Below are positions 5,692-5,835 of a stretch of 5,835 bases of DNA, in pieces; position 1 is the stretch's first letter, and each line of letters begins with the position of its first letter. The notes beneath the pieces were generated by a model. It was not told the DNA's origin, made no database searches, and saw nothing but the letters and a program-made list of their open reading frames with translations. The stretch covers positions 1 through 5,835 of the forward strand of contig JAFQOC010000581.1 of NCBI GenBank assembly GCA_017420845.1. The letters run 5' to 3'. Source of the DNA: Clostridia bacterium (GTDB lineage: Bacteria; Bacillota; Clostridia; Oscillospirales; CAG-272). The translations under genes were made by a program, and so were the position numbers.

Positions 5692-5807
5692 TGTTTCACG
5701 TGGAACATTTTTGTCTCGTTTCACGTGGAACATTTTTGTCTCGTTTCACGTGGAATATTTTTGTCTCGTTTCACGTGAAACATTTTTGTCTCGTTTCACG
5801 TGAAACA
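5692..5807. repeat. parS: Tandem array of five parS centromere sites, 25 bp period
   Basis: Five 16-mers start at 5692, 5717, 5742, 5767 and 5792, exactly 25 bp apart. Site 1, TGTTTCACGTGGAACA, is the reverse complement of the Bacillus subtilis parS consensus TGTTCCACGTGAAACA. Site 2 differs only in its first base, site 3 (CGTTTCACGTGGAATA) by two bases. Sites 4 and 5 (CGTTTCACGTGAAACA) are palindromic over the inner 14 bases. All keep the CACGTG core. The four spacers are identical (TTTTTGTCT). ParB encoded next door should load here. No coding sequence is supported across 5554-5835. Confidence 0.93.
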
Positions 5808-5815
5808 TTTTGGGC

Positions 5816-5835
5816 GGTGCTTCTTTTGAAACACC
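5816..5835. other. Hairpin with parS-like half site at the window edge
   Basis: GGTG/CACC plus TTC/GAA arms (5816-5823 and 5828-5835) form an imperfect hairpin with a TTTT loop and one C-A mismatch. The 16-mer 5818-5833 also matches TGTTTCACGTGAAACA at 12 of 16 positions, keeping TGAAACA but losing the ACG centre. It may be a relic parS unit or part of the terminator of a gene beyond the window; the sequence stops too soon to tell. Confidence 0.3.

Noticed and set aside
5692..5807. CRISPR array
   Set aside because: The 25 bp units have identical, not unique, 9 bp spacers, and the repeats are parS palindromes next to parB.

Overview
The window looks like an origin-proximal stretch of a Gram-positive bacterial chromosome, probably from the Clostridia. 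Three things support this: a thiT gene for an ECF-type thiamine transporter behind a TPP riboswitch; strong sigma-A promoters and AGGAGG-type ribosome binding sites; and a soj/spo0J-type parA-parB pair next to sites that match the Bacillus/Clostridia parS centromere sequence. Family-level placement (an Oscillospirales-like gut anaerobe is my guess) is inference only.

Left part (1-1100), plus strand. A consensus promoter (71-99) drives a leader with a short 5' hairpin, a TPP aptamer (about 137-264), an intrinsic terminator (318-357) and a Shine-Dalgarno site that can itself pair with upstream leader sequence. The leader controls thiT (371-982), the membrane substrate-binding subunit for thiamine uptake. 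thiT faces the minus-strand operon tail to tail, and a compact pair of hairpins (about 995-1098) separates them.

Middle and right part (1100-5553), minus strand. Five genes lie head to tail with gaps of 15-46 nt and no terminator seen between them: parA (soj), parB (spo0J), serS, an unrecognised two-helix membrane protein, and a class I glutamine-amidotransferase-like hydrolase (peptidase C26 family). A good extended -10 promoter (5590-5618) precedes parA. Several ribosome binding sites overlap the stop codon of the gene before, so translational coupling is likely.

Right edge (5660-5835). This holds the most striking element: five parS-like 16-mers (CACGTG cores) repeated with an exact 25 bp period and identical 9 bp spacers, flanked by degenerate copies. 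It lies just upstream of the parAB promoter. ParB would load here and ParA would act on the resulting complex in origin segregation, so genes and binding site form one partition cassette. A tandem centromere-like array is unusual for a chromosome, where parS sites are usually single and dispersed.
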